A DNA stretch of 64,000 nt from an uncultured Succiniclasticum sp. (GTDB lineage: Bacteria > Bacillota > Negativicutes > Acidaminococcales > Acidaminococcaceae). The position numbers and the translations under genes were made by a program. The DNA is taken from contig CADCHY010000014.1 in assembly GCA_902801365.1 (NCBI GenBank), positions 1-64,000 on the forward strand, given 5' to 3'. Below, piece after piece: positions 1-7,067 of this stretch. Under the pieces are notes generated by a model. The model was not told where the DNA came from, did no database searches, and saw only the letters and a list, made by a program, of their open reading frames with translations. Position 1 is the stretch's first letter. Each line of letters begins with the position of its first letter.

Positions 1-30
1 CGTTGCATTGCGAATCTGTTTGATTTCCAT
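1..30 (-). CDS. MBL-fold metal-dependent hydrolase, N-terminal fragment (partial)
   Basis: The first ten codons of a leftward gene are visible, reading MEIKQIRNAT, and the gene leaves the window. A strong ribosome binding site (GGAGGTG on the minus strand, 34-40) sits just upstream of the ATG. The N-terminus matches the IRNAT signature that opens many small metallo-beta-lactamase-fold hydrolases of the UlaG/YtnP-like type. Only ten residues can be seen, so the family call is a pattern-based guess. The upstream hairpin repeat with a TATAAT-like end (57-110) may belong to its promoter region. Confidence 0.45.
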   Translation of the reverse strand, partial: MEIKQIRNAT

Positions 31-56
31 AAAGCACCTCCACCGTTTTTTTTAAT

Positions 57-110
57 TATAGCAAAACAGCCGCAGAAAAATCTACGGCTGTTAGAAAAAA
101 ACAACAATTT
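57..110. repeat. Hairpin-bearing direct repeat, copy 1
   Basis: A 54-bp sequence recurs almost unchanged and in the same orientation at 2835-2886. It contains a 12-bp stem (65-76 with 81-92, loop AAAA) that is fully paired on the minus strand if one G-T wobble is allowed. On the minus strand the hairpin is followed by TTTTGCTATAATT, so it could be a short terminator or promoter-proximal structure of the leftward gene at 1-30. The two copies flank the membrane-protein/methyltransferase/nadD cassette. Confidence 0.75.
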
Positions 111-120
111 GTCAGTTATC

Positions 121-149
121 TTGCATTTTAATTCTATACATGATAAAAT
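121..149 (+). promoter_or_regulatory. Promoter TTGCAT-17-TAAAAT
   Basis: The -35 box TTGCAT (121-126) and -10 box TAAAAT (144-149) are separated by 17 bp. Transcription would start near 156 and run through the structured leader and terminator before the gene at 318. Confidence 0.55.
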
Positions 150-155
150 AAACTG

Positions 156-232
156 TCACAAGAGTGATACCCTTCGCTGGAGCGGAGCAAAGTTGGTGCA
201 TTATTTTCAACGTTAACTGAATATAAAACGAT
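156..232 (+). promoter_or_regulatory. Structured 5' leader, possible riboswitch or attenuator sensor
   Basis: Between the promoter and the terminator the RNA can form at least two small hairpins: TCAC-aaga-GTGA near 155-166 and CTTCGCT-gg-AGCGGAG near 172-187. A leader followed by a full intrinsic terminator directly before a gene with its own ribosome binding site is the layout of a transcription-attenuation riboswitch. I do not recognise the aptamer class. Confidence 0.35.
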
Positions 233-295
233 AAAGCTATGAAAGCTGATTGACTCTTGAAAGAGTTGATTGCTTCATAGCTTTTTGTTTTATTT
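233..295 (+). terminator. Long intrinsic terminator inside the leader
   Basis: AAAGCTATGAAAGC (233-246) pairs with GCTTCATAGCTTT (272-284), with an inner perfect stem ACTCTT/AAGAGT (253-258 with 261-266). A T-rich tract TTTTTGTTTTATTTT follows. It lies 23 bp before the start codon at 318, so it would control read-through into that operon. Confidence 0.75.
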
Positions 296-317
296 TGAAG
301 GGTAAAGGAGGTTCAAA

Positions 318-719
318 ATGGCATGTTTTTTAGTATCCGTAGCTGAAGCTGTTGTGGTTAAGGTGGCAGAGAAAGCTGCAAAACAAAATGAATTAAGAGC
401 ATTGGAAAAGAATACAGAAAAAGCAAAAGAGGTTACAATACCTCTCAGCAGAAAGCTGAAATGGCTATCCAATATGCTCCTGGGCGGGAGCGTACTTCTT
501 GCATTTGAACATGTCTGGCATGGGGAAATAGTTCCCTGGTTCCCGTTCCTGACTGCTATGTCGGATCCGGAAGATACTGCTGAGATGCTTCATGAAATGG
601 CAACCATTGGCGTATCTATGGCTGTCCTTGTCACAGTAGTTTGGATAGGTATGTGCATAGCCGCAGATGTGATTGTTAGGCGTCCGGAAAAAACGCCGGC
701 ACAGACGACAACGGTATAA
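318..719 (+). CDS. Conserved small membrane protein, first of a two-gene cassette
   Basis: A 133-residue protein of unknown function. A ribosome binding site AAAGGAGG lies 7 bp upstream of the ATG. Residues 1-20 form an alanine/valine-rich segment. A charged stretch (Lys/Glu-rich, about 20-42) follows, then two hydrophobic segments: one near 50-64 and one near 94-118. A conserved-looking block between them is rich in His, Trp and Glu (FEHVWHGE). From memory, similar protein pairs are common in anaerobic gut Bacillota and stay unnamed. The next gene begins 16 bp downstream and the two are probably co-transcribed. A terminator-bearing leader sits in front. Confidence 0.75.
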   Translation: MACFLVSVAEAVVVKVAEKAAKQNELRALEKNTEKAKEVTIPLSRKLKWLSNMLLGGSVLLAFEHVWHGEIVPWFPFLTAMSDPEDTAEMLHEMATIGVSMAVLVTVVWIGMCIAADVIVRRPEKTPAQTTTV

Positions 720-735
720 GTAGGAGGCGATTACC

Positions 736-1047
736 ATGACGTTACTGATAACTATTTTTGCAGCCGTGATTGCTACTGTGATTTGGTACGTCCGAAAGGA
801 TGACAGCATGAAACTGGAGACGTTGCTTTTCATGTACTGGGGTGCTGCTATCATGTGGCTTGTGGATGCAATCTTTGAATATATGGAACTGAAGGAAAAG
901 TACTTTACTCCAGCTTTGGAGGATATGATAAACGATACTTTTCTTGGGCTGTACGTAGTAGCACTTGGCCTTGTAATCTGGGTAGTAAGGCTTTTGATTA
1001 CTGATCCGCGAGGTTCCGTGCGTGCTGTCCTTAAGAAAACAGCATGA
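736..1047 (+). CDS. Conserved small membrane protein, second of the cassette
   Basis: A 103-residue protein with about three hydrophobic segments: residues 2-18, 28-45 and 70-88. A short charged region between the last two carries the pattern KEKYFTPALEDMINDTFLG. A ribosome binding site (AGGAGG) precedes the ATG. It follows the 133-residue membrane protein and overlaps the methyltransferase start by the ATGA arrangement, which implies translational coupling. Function is unknown. The pairing with the upstream gene suggests a two-subunit membrane complex, but this is inference. Confidence 0.75.
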   Translation: MTLLITIFAAVIATVIWYVRKDDSMKLETLLFMYWGAAIMWLVDAIFEYMELKEKYFTPALEDMINDTFLGLYVVALGLVIWVVRLLITDPRGSVRAVLKKTA

Positions 1048-1823
1048 ACAGCCAAAACGTCTATGAAGAAAACTTAAAATATTGGACAAAACGCGTTCCC
1101 GGTTATTCTGAGGTCAATCAGCTGGAGCTGGCCACTGTTCAAAAGCAAAAGTGGAAGAACTGTTTGCAGAAAGAAATTGAGAAAGTGTTTTCTCATCATG
1201 CCGCAGAAGATTTGCATGTATTGGATATTGGTACAGGACCGGGTTTTTTCGCCATTATTCTCTGTGAGCTGGGCTATGACGTGACGGCAGTCGATTTGAC
1301 TCCGGCCATGCTTGACGAGGCCAGGATCAATGCGGGACCGTTAGCTGATAATATTGCGTTTTCTGTTATGAACGCTGAGGCATTGACATATGCAGACAAC
1401 AGTTTTGATGTGGTGGTTAGCCGCAATCTGACCTGGAATCTGCCGCATCCGGAGAGAGCTTATTCCGAGTGGGTTCGTGTTTTGAAGCGGTGCGGGCTCT
1501 TGTTGAATTTTGACGCAAACTGGTATGCATACCTATATGAAGAAGCTGCCAGGTCTGCGTATATTCAAGATCGTATTAAGAGCGCGGAACAGGGCATCTG
1601 GGATCAGAATATCGGTGAGAATTTTGACGTGATGGAAGATATTGCCCGCCATATTCCGTTATCTTCTATCCGACGGCCATCCTGGGATGTGGAAGTGCTG
1701 CGCAGTATTGGAGTTAAATGCAGTGTGAACAAGAAGATATGGCAGCGTGTTTGGTCGGAAGAAGAGAAACTGAATTTTGCTTCTACGCCGTTGTTTATGG
1801 TTAGGGCCGAAAAACAATGTTAA
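1044..1823 (+). CDS. Class I SAM-dependent methyltransferase
   Basis: A 259-residue protein with a Rossmann-type methyltransferase core. Motif I is VLDIGTGPGFFA (about residues 59-70). The acidic end of strand 2 is AVDLTP, and a motif resembling post-I appears around NAEALTYADNSFDVVVSRN, typical of the UbiE/Methyltransf_11 group. The N-terminal 50 residues and C-terminal 80 residues are less characteristic and probably hold the substrate site. The start overlaps the stop of the preceding membrane protein gene (ATGA), so it belongs to that operon. The substrate cannot be read from sequence. It could modify a small molecule or the product of the membrane pair. Confidence 0.85.
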   Translation: MNSQNVYEENLKYWTKRVPGYSEVNQLELATVQKQKWKNCLQKEIEKVFSHHAAEDLHVLDIGTGPGFFAIILCELGYDVTAVDLTPAMLDEARINAGPLADNIAFSVMNAEALTYADNSFDVVVSRNLTWNLPHPERAYSEWVRVLKRCGLLLNFDANWYAYLYEEAARSAYIQDRIKSAEQGIWDQNIGENFDVMEDIARHIPLSSIRRPSWDVEVLRSIGVKCSVNKKIWQRVWSEEEKLNFASTPLFMVRAEKQC

Positions 1824-1901
1824 AACAGGAAAGTAAATTCCGATTGCGTTTTTTATCGTGAAAACGCAGATAAAATATTTTCTTGCCAGGGAGGCAAAAT
1901 C

Positions 1902-2519
1902 ATGGAACGGCTGGCAATCATGGGAGGAACCTTTGACCCGATCCATATGGGGCATCTGCGTATGGCCCGTGCGGTGCAGCGGCAGATGGACTTTGACAAG
2001 GTAGTGTTTTTGCCTTCCTATATCCCCCCCCATAAGCAGACCCGGTCGAACTGCGCATCCTGGCAGGACCGGCTGGCCATGGTGGAGCTGGCGATACAAG
2101 AGTATGATGATTTCGTGGTCAGCTGCCTGGAATTTGATCGGGGCGGCATATCCTACACCTACGACACCATCAAATTCATGCAGAAACTGTGGCCCGGTGC
2201 GGAGATTTACCTGATTATCGGGGAAGATGCCCTGATCCATCTGTATAAATGGTACCGGGTGCCGGATCTGTTGCGGCTGGTACATTTTGTGGCGGCGAAA
2301 CGGTCCGGTTATGAAGGGGAGGCAGGCGTAACACAGCTGGTAAGGGCCTACGGCCCCTGGGTAGCAGAAAAGGTCATCCACGCGGAAGTGCCGGAAACAG
2401 CCATCTCCTCCACAGAAATCCGGCAACGGCTGCGGGAAGGAAAACCCATCCGGGGCATGGTGCCCCTGGCAGTGGAAAAGTCTATTTATGAACGGGGCCT
2501 GTACGGGGCTGAGCCATGA
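1902..2519 (+). CDS. nadD: Nicotinate-nucleotide adenylyltransferase
   Basis: A 205-residue cytosolic enzyme that joins nicotinate mononucleotide and ATP to form deamido-NAD in NAD synthesis. The nucleotidyltransferase signature GGTFDPIHMGHL is at residues 9-20 and the C-terminal ISSTEIR motif near 169-175. Length is normal for the family. A ribosome binding site (GGGAGG) sits before the ATG. In many Bacillota nadD is followed by yqeK and rsfS. Here neither follows and a terminator lies downstream, so the gene is out of its usual context. It is the only housekeeping gene between the two hairpin direct repeats. Confidence 0.93.
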   Translation: MERLAIMGGTFDPIHMGHLRMARAVQRQMDFDKVVFLPSYIPPHKQTRSNCASWQDRLAMVELAIQEYDDFVVSCLEFDRGGISYTYDTIKFMQKLWPGAEIYLIIGEDALIHLYKWYRVPDLLRLVHFVAAKRSGYEGEAGVTQLVRAYGPWVAEKVIHAEVPETAISSTEIRQRLREGKPIRGMVPLAVEKSIYERGLYGAEP

Positions 2520-2525
2520 AGACTG

Positions 2526-2722
2526 TTAATGACCTTTTGTCGCTTCTTTTATAGCAGCGCGATAGTGCCTTTCCGATTCAGGTGTCAGAACAAAGGAGAA
2601 AATCTCCGTTGTCGCTGTTATTCCGCACTTCCCTAAGGCATCCGTCGATATACCTGACCTCAAGATTGAGATCGATCTCCGGATGCTTCTCGCCGTATTC
2701 TCTGAATTTAATCGGTGTCAGT
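2526..2722 (-). pseudogene. Degenerate coding remnant, unidentified
   Basis: On the minus strand two adjoining frames read like real protein: LTPIKFREYGEKHPEIDLNL near 2670-2722, then in another frame GITATTEIFSFVLTPESE and on to a stop at 2526. Joining them needs one frameshift near 2640. The sequence looks like the C-terminal part of a decayed gene. I could not identify the parent family. This remnant fills most of the gap between nadD and the terminator. Confidence 0.3.
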
Positions 2723-2780
2723 TATACTGTTCCTGAATATGTCTTGGAACAAGCAAAATCTGAGTAAAATTATGTTTACT

Positions 2781-2816
2781 GGCCGCAATGCTAACGCATT
2801 GTGGTCTTTTATTTTT
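2781..2816 (+). terminator. Terminator after nadD
   Basis: GGCCGCAATGC (2781-2791) pairs with GCATTGTGGTC (2796-2806), including two G-U pairs, with loop TAAC. TTTTATTTTT follows. It would end transcripts from the nadD operon. Confidence 0.7.
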
Positions 2817-2834
2817 GCTTATTTATTATAGTAC

Positions 2835-2886
2835 TATAACAAAACAGCCGCAGAAAAATCTACGGCTGTTAGAAAAACAACAATTT
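2835..2886. repeat. Hairpin-bearing direct repeat, copy 2
   Basis: Nearly identical to 57-110 and in the same orientation, with the hairpin at 2843-2854/2859-2870. The only clear differences are a two-base shorter A run and the outermost bases. It marks the right side of the nadD cassette and the left side of the mobile element. Confidence 0.75.
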
Positions 2887-2934
2887 AGCTTAACTTAATA
2901 ACATTGTTATTATTTAATCCGGGGATTTTTCCTT

Positions 2935-2994
2935 TTTCTGCATATAAACTTGGCAATTTATATGCAGAAAGAAGTCGGGCATATGCAGAAAAAG
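2935..2994. repeat. Inverted repeat with a third half-site
   Basis: TTTCTGCATATAAA (2935-2948) and its perfect complement (2957-2970) form a 14-bp stem with an 8-base loop. A third copy of the half (CATATGCAGAAAAAG) lies at 2980-2994. No T tract follows on either strand, so a protein-binding or replication site is as likely as a terminator for the leftward genes ending at 3002. Confidence 0.55.
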
Positions 2995-3001
2995 TTTTTA
3001 A

Positions 3002-3175
3002 TCAAGATTGTAGTTCCGCAAGTTCTGGAACGGCATCTTTTAATCCGTTAATCAGTGCGTCTAATGACCCAGCTTCCAGAACTAACCCTGGAACGTCTTC
3101 GCTTTTTGCGATCCATATACATTCGTCCGCATCCCATAAGAGGTCTATTTCGAGGTATCTCTCTTTAGCTTTCAT
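3002..3175 (-). CDS. DUF1902-like small protein
   Basis: A 57-residue protein starting MKAKERYLEI. The pattern of an N-terminal beta strand, then DVPGLVLEAGSLDALI and KDAVPELAEL, matches the DUF1902/HicB-like fold, in which a PGL turn is followed by an aliphatic helix. AAAGGAGG sits at the very end of the upstream gene, 7 bp before this ATG, so the two genes are coupled. HicB-like proteins are often antitoxins or regulators, but no HicA-like partner is visible here. Family placement is from pattern only. Confidence 0.6.
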   Translation of the reverse strand: MKAKERYLEIDLLWDADECIWIAKSEDVPGLVLEAGSLDALINGLKDAVPELAELQS

Positions 3176-3178
3176 TAT

Positions 3179-3601
3179 CTATGCCTCCTTTCGTCCCTGG
3201 TCAATTTCTAATCCATCAAGCAACCACATCTTGGTCAGACCAGTTGCCTCTCTTAAATAACGAGATGGATCATACTTCGGATTTTTAACACAACACTGCG
3301 AAACGCCTTCTGCCCGGTAATGGTTGCCACAGTAATCGATGGCTGTAACCTGCCAAGTAACATTATTATCCATTTCGCTGCATTGGCCGTTAAGCATATC
3401 GCAGATCATCGTGCAGAATACCCAGACTTTGATGAATGGTAAGCGAATCACCGTAGATATATTTTTTCTGTCGTTTTCACCGAAAAACAGAAACACGCCA
3501 TTTTTGTTCACATAAACTTTTTGTTCCATATCATTCTTCCGACTAATGACCGTTATTTCACGAATTTGTTCGCAGTCCATTTCGGTTAATTCTAATTCCA
3601 T
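3179..3601 (-). CDS. Hypothetical protein upstream of the DUF1902-like gene
   Basis: A 140-residue protein I do not recognise. It has no signal peptide. It contains a cysteine-rich middle (VFCTMICDMLNGQC, then YCGNHY and CCVKNP) and a C-terminal stretch with SRYLREATGLTKMWLLDGLE. It starts at ATG with a moderate ribosome binding site (AAGGAAT) and is followed after 3 bp by the DUF1902-like gene. The tight coupling makes a two-gene module, perhaps toxin-antitoxin-like, but nothing in the sequence proves that. Confidence 0.55.
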   Translation of the reverse strand: MELELTEMDCEQIREITVISRKNDMEQKVYVNKNGVFLFFGENDRKNISTVIRLPFIKVWVFCTMICDMLNGQCSEMDNNVTWQVTAIDYCGNHYRAEGVSQCCVKNPKYDPSRYLREATGLTKMWLLDGLEIDQGRKEA

Positions 3602-3707
3602 AGCATAATTCCTTGCTTATCAGAGATATAATTTGTAAACTAACGTGCTCCACAGATTTTTATTAAAATCAGAGGGCTTTCATTTTTCGTCCTGGCTGAT
3701 TTTATAA

Positions 3708-4049
3708 CTATTCCTGCTGGGGATGAGTCGGAACAGATTCAGGGCGTCCGCTCGTTTGCTTTTCCAATCTAGTCAGTTCCTTTATTCTGGTTTTTACGGA
3801 TATCGCAAGTCTCTCAAAATCTTTATCAGTGTAACATTGTTTTTCATTTTCTTGAAGGCCAAGAATCGTAATAATATCACCATAAAGCTTCATAGCCTTA
3901 TGTGTTCGAATTGAATTTCTGTTGGATTTCAATTTTTTTTCGCTTTCGTTAATCTCTTTTTGAAGTTCTACCATACGTTTTTTAATTTCGATTATGTTGC
4001 GTTTGGCAGCTTCAGCATCGTCATTCATTCTAACTTTTTTTTCATCCAT
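3708..4049 (-). CDS. Coiled-coil protein divergent from the relaxase, possible accessory mobilization protein
   Basis: A 113-residue, highly charged protein. Residues 10-50 and 80-100 have heptad-like spacing of Ile/Leu among Lys/Glu, predicting coiled coils. The start follows AAGGAGG. It is divergently placed from the relaxase across the oriT-like region, where MobC-type relaxosome accessory proteins usually sit. No specific MobC motif was recognised, so the role is inferred from position. Confidence 0.55.
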   Translation of the reverse strand: MDEKKVRMNDDAEAAKRNIIEIKKRMVELQKEINESEKKLKSNRNSIRTHKAMKLYGDIITILGLQENEKQCYTDKDFERLAISVKTRIKELTRLEKQTSGRPESVPTHPQQE

Positions 4050-4199
4050 GTGTGATTCCTCCTTAAAATATATTGGCCTATCCTCTCTTATAGGGATTAT
4101 ATCACCATGTATAAGTATCGTTGCGCAACTCCATGCAACGATACGTCATTTCCGTGGTACAATCAGATTGGTATAGGAAAAGGCCCGATTGGAATGAGG

Positions 4200-4316
4200 G
4201 CGCAAAAGAATGCCCCAAACTGCGCTGACGCTTGTTGGTGTCATTCTTGTTGCGCTTTTGCCTGAGTGGCAAAAGGATATTGCTTAACTTTGGGGGACGT
4301 GCGCCACGCTACGTTT
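4200..4316. other. Candidate origin of transfer (oriT)
   Basis: The gap between the divergent mobilization genes has nested symmetry. GCGCAAAAGAATG (4200-4212) is repeated inverted, with one extra base, at 4242-4255. A perfect hairpin CTTTTGCC-tgagt-GGCAAAAG occupies 4255-4275. About 25 bp further on, a G-run leads into ACGTGCGCCACG, which loosely resembles the AAGTGCGCCCT nick region of the RSF1010/MOBQ group. A hairpin followed by a nick motif upstream of a MobA/MobL relaxase is the expected oriT layout. The nick position is not proven. Confidence 0.5.
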
Positions 4317-4436
4317 TATCCCCACCTCGTTCAGCAATCGGCAATGTGCGTTACTCTACATTTCCGAAACAACATAAAAAATACAGAAATTCCGTGGTAT
4401 ATACCACCAATACAGAATTAGGAAAAGGTACAAAAA

Positions 4437-6731
4437 ATGACTTGCCAGCATATGAGCTATAGTAGCATCAATAAATCCAAAGGCGGTAGCGTTATTGCTT
4501 CTGCTTCATATGACGAACGCAGAGAAATTTTTGATGAGTTGGAAGGACGTACAAAAATGAAACACACCCAAAAAGATGATTTTCTATTTTCAGAAATGCT
4601 TCTGCCGGAAGGCGCTCCGGAAGAATATAGAAAAACCGAAAAACTCTGGAACGAATTGAACGGGATCGAAAAAGATAAAACGGCTTATAGATTTATTTTC
4701 CCGTTTCAACGAGAACTAGCACTAGAACAAAATATGGAAGTTATTCGTAATGTAATGAACGAAGAATTTGTTCGCAAAGGGCTCCCTGTACAACTATTCG
4801 TTCATAAAGGCGAAGGCGACAATATGCATGTACATGCCTTAGCCGCAGACCGGCAATTAATCAAGGGAAAGTGGGCTGCAAAAAAATCCGAGACTAAATA
4901 TTATAGGCGAGGAACTGTTAAAGTGCTCGACGAAAAGGGTAAAGTAGTTAATCCGGATGCCGTTGTCCTTTCTTTCAATGATAAAGTCAACACACCTAAA
5001 CTTGATAGACAAGGAAATCTTATGCGCGACCATAATGGTAACATAATCTTTACAAGAGGCTGGCAAGAACTTCAATATGATTCTGCTGGTAATCCGTTAA
5101 TGGATGCAAAAGGCAAGCCAATCTTAATTGATATCCGGGAACCCGATTATGATTCAAATGGGATTCAAAAAATGAGCAAAAATGGCAAGTACAAAAAGCT
5201 GCAGTGGAAACGTACAACAGATAAATTTACCGACGTTTCTGTTGTCGGTCATAAGAAAATAGTGCGCCAAACATGGCAACGTCATCTAAACGCAGCGCTA
5301 AAAAAATATGGTGTTAAAGATGAGAATGGAATTTTGCTCCAAGTAGACTTCCGTTCTTATAAAGAACAAAACAAAGAGCGCCCCACGGATGAACAGTTGA
5401 TACCTACCATTAAAATTGGATATGGAAAGAATGCAAAATCAAAGAAAGATTATAACGCGATCGTTAGACAACACAACGCGAACATTAAAAAACTGCATGA
5501 GCTCAAAATGAAATTAACACAAGAAAAACAGAAACTGACTGAGGCATTGAAAGCAAAAAGCCAAAATGTTCAAAAATTTATCCCACAACCCATTATTAAC
5601 CAAACGACAAAATCTGCACTGATTGCTAAAACGCCGACCGCCAGAACCAACGTTGCCACAGTAGCGGCGAAAACCTTGTCGGTACTTGACGACATTGCCG
5701 GCAAAGAAGTTCCTGCGTCCTCCGGCAAAATCCTTCGGAAAGAACGCCCACTAACTAAAGAAGACTGGATCCTTCGGGAATTCTTAGACGACGGCACGGA
5801 TGCAATCGACGAGCTTCCGAATCACAAGCCCAAGACTAACGCCATGAGAGAATTGCAGAACGCTCTGTCAACGTTCCAGGAATATTCCCTCGCCCGCTCC
5901 ACAGAACCAGCGGCCCAATCTGCAGAACCGGTTACGGACAACATAACTATATCTTCAACCGATGATGCTCAGATTCACGAAGCGAAGATGCAGGCCCAAG
6001 CTCACGCTATTGCCGTGCGGCGAATCGACGATGAACTGGAAAAAGAAAAGAAACAAAAAGAAGACCTGGCGGCGGCCGAAAAAGAGTATATGGCGATCAA
6101 AGAGCCGCGGATTGCCGCTGGCAATGAACTCCGAAGCCAATTTATTGATTTTCGCTTGGCCGTATATTCTGCAGACAGACAAAAACTGGATGACCTCAAG
6201 ACAGAACTAGATAATGAAAAGCAGCGTCTCCTCAATAATCGAAGTAGCTGGCAAAAACTTCGCAACCAGAAACCAAAACTTTCAGAGGAAGATAGCAAAA
6301 ACCTAAGACACCTTCAAAATCAATACTCATTAACAAAAATTCGATTCGACAAAAAGTACCCAGAACTTCAAAAATATCCTGACATTCCGGAACCTCAAAA
6401 TAAAATGCGCCACCATTTCGCTAAAATTCAGATAAGTGTAGTTAAGGATTATGCTAAGAAGATGGGCTGGACAGATCCCAACCAAACAATCGCGAAATAC
6501 GAAGAGATCCATGCCAGGGAACAATACCTCTATTGTATTGTTAATCCTCCCAAAGGCCAAGATGACCCGGCAAGCGGACAGACAGTAACACCCGTAGCTA
6601 AACATGAATCCGCGCCGCCTGCACCCGAAAAAAACGCAGAAATAATCAAAAATGCTCGTCTTGAAGCTTCCCGCAAACACAGGGAAAAGGAAGAAAAAAG
6701 AAAGCAAAATAAAGGACGACCTCGCACATAA
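4437..6731 (+). CDS. MobA/MobL-family relaxase
   Basis: A 764-residue conjugative relaxase that would nick oriT and lead the strand into a recipient. The N-terminus (MSYSSINKSKGGSVIASASY) is the family's opening, with candidate catalytic Tyr25. The metal-binding motif is MHVHAL (His131, His133), preceded by FVHKG (His123). A WQRHLNAAL element follows near residue 280. Residues beyond 330 are a long, charged, coiled-coil-rich tail (Lys/Glu/Gln) without an obvious helicase or primase domain. ATG at 4437 follows AGGAAAAGG at some distance, and Met6 is a plausible alternative start. It is the only rightward gene of the element. Confidence 0.85.
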   Translation: MTCQHMSYSSINKSKGGSVIASASYDERREIFDELEGRTKMKHTQKDDFLFSEMLLPEGAPEEYRKTEKLWNELNGIEKDKTAYRFIFPFQRELALEQNMEVIRNVMNEEFVRKGLPVQLFVHKGEGDNMHVHALAADRQLIKGKWAAKKSETKYYRRGTVKVLDEKGKVVNPDAVVLSFNDKVNTPKLDRQGNLMRDHNGNIIFTRGWQELQYDSAGNPLMDAKGKPILIDIREPDYDSNGIQKMSKNGKYKKLQWKRTTDKFTDVSVVGHKKIVRQTWQRHLNAALKKYGVKDENGILLQVDFRSYKEQNKERPTDEQLIPTIKIGYGKNAKSKKDYNAIVRQHNANIKKLHELKMKLTQEKQKLTEALKAKSQNVQKFIPQPIINQTTKSALIAKTPTARTNVATVAAKTLSVLDDIAGKEVPASSGKILRKERPLTKEDWILREFLDDGTDAIDELPNHKPKTNAMRELQNALSTFQEYSLARSTEPAAQSAEPVTDNITISSTDDAQIHEAKMQAQAHAIAVRRIDDELEKEKKQKEDLAAAEKEYMAIKEPRIAAGNELRSQFIDFRLAVYSADRQKLDDLKTELDNEKQRLLNNRSSWQKLRNQKPKLSEEDSKNLRHLQNQYSLTKIRFDKKYPELQKYPDIPEPQNKMRHHFAKIQISVVKDYAKKMGWTDPNQTIAKYEEIHAREQYLYCIVNPPKGQDDPASGQTVTPVAKHESAPPAPEKNAEIIKNARLEASRKHREKEEKRKQNKGRPRT

Positions 6732-6735
6732 TCGG

Positions 6736-6963
6736 TTACTCAACTTGACGTAATATCTCGTCATAACTTTCGATAACAATTAACTCATCTTCAGAATTGA
6801 GTAATTGATACCATTCGTCCGACATATCATTGCTACAAACAATTTGTCGTTCAAACTGTATTAACGTTCTGTTGCCTAGAGGCATAAGATAGCGAACCAG
6901 CCTAAGGTTTACAACATACTCGACGCCTTCACAACTGTGCACAATGACAAAACACTTATTCAT
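6736..6963 (-). CDS. Hypothetical small protein of the mobile element
   Basis: A 75-residue protein, start chosen at MNKCFVIVHS because AGAGGAAA lies 5-8 bp upstream. It is mostly beta-like (VEYVVNLRLVRYLMPLG, TLIQFERQIV) with an acidic C-terminus. The layout loosely recalls FlbD-like small proteins, but the similarity is too weak to name. It converges with the relaxase gene, with only 4 bp between the two stops. Confidence 0.55.
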   Translation of the reverse strand: MNKCFVIVHSCEGVEYVVNLRLVRYLMPLGNRTLIQFERQIVCSNDMSDEWYQLLNSEDELIVIESYDEILRQVE

Positions 6964-7001
6964 TTCGTTTCCTCTTTTCAATGAAGTTTTGAACACAACT
7001 A

Positions 7002-7051
7002 TTGAACAATCCTCAAAGCAGATACTTCCGTTTCATACAAAGATTGTTCAA
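7002..7051. repeat. Perfect 10-bp inverted repeat
   Basis: TTGAACAATC (7002-7011) is repeated as its complement at 7042-7051 around a 30-bp spacer. It lies between two leftward small genes of the element. It may be a weak terminator or a binding site. Confidence 0.4.
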
Positions 7052-7067
7052 AAATGTTAAGTTTTGA

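Noticed and set aside
156-232. Leader before 318 as fluoride, guanidine, preQ1, ZTP or manganese riboswitch
   Set aside because: None of the conserved blocks of these classes could be matched by eye.
465-1055. Long minus-strand reading frame of 196 codons opposite the membrane-protein genes
   Set aside because: No ribosome binding site, unusual composition, and it overlaps two genes with good sites and coupled starts.
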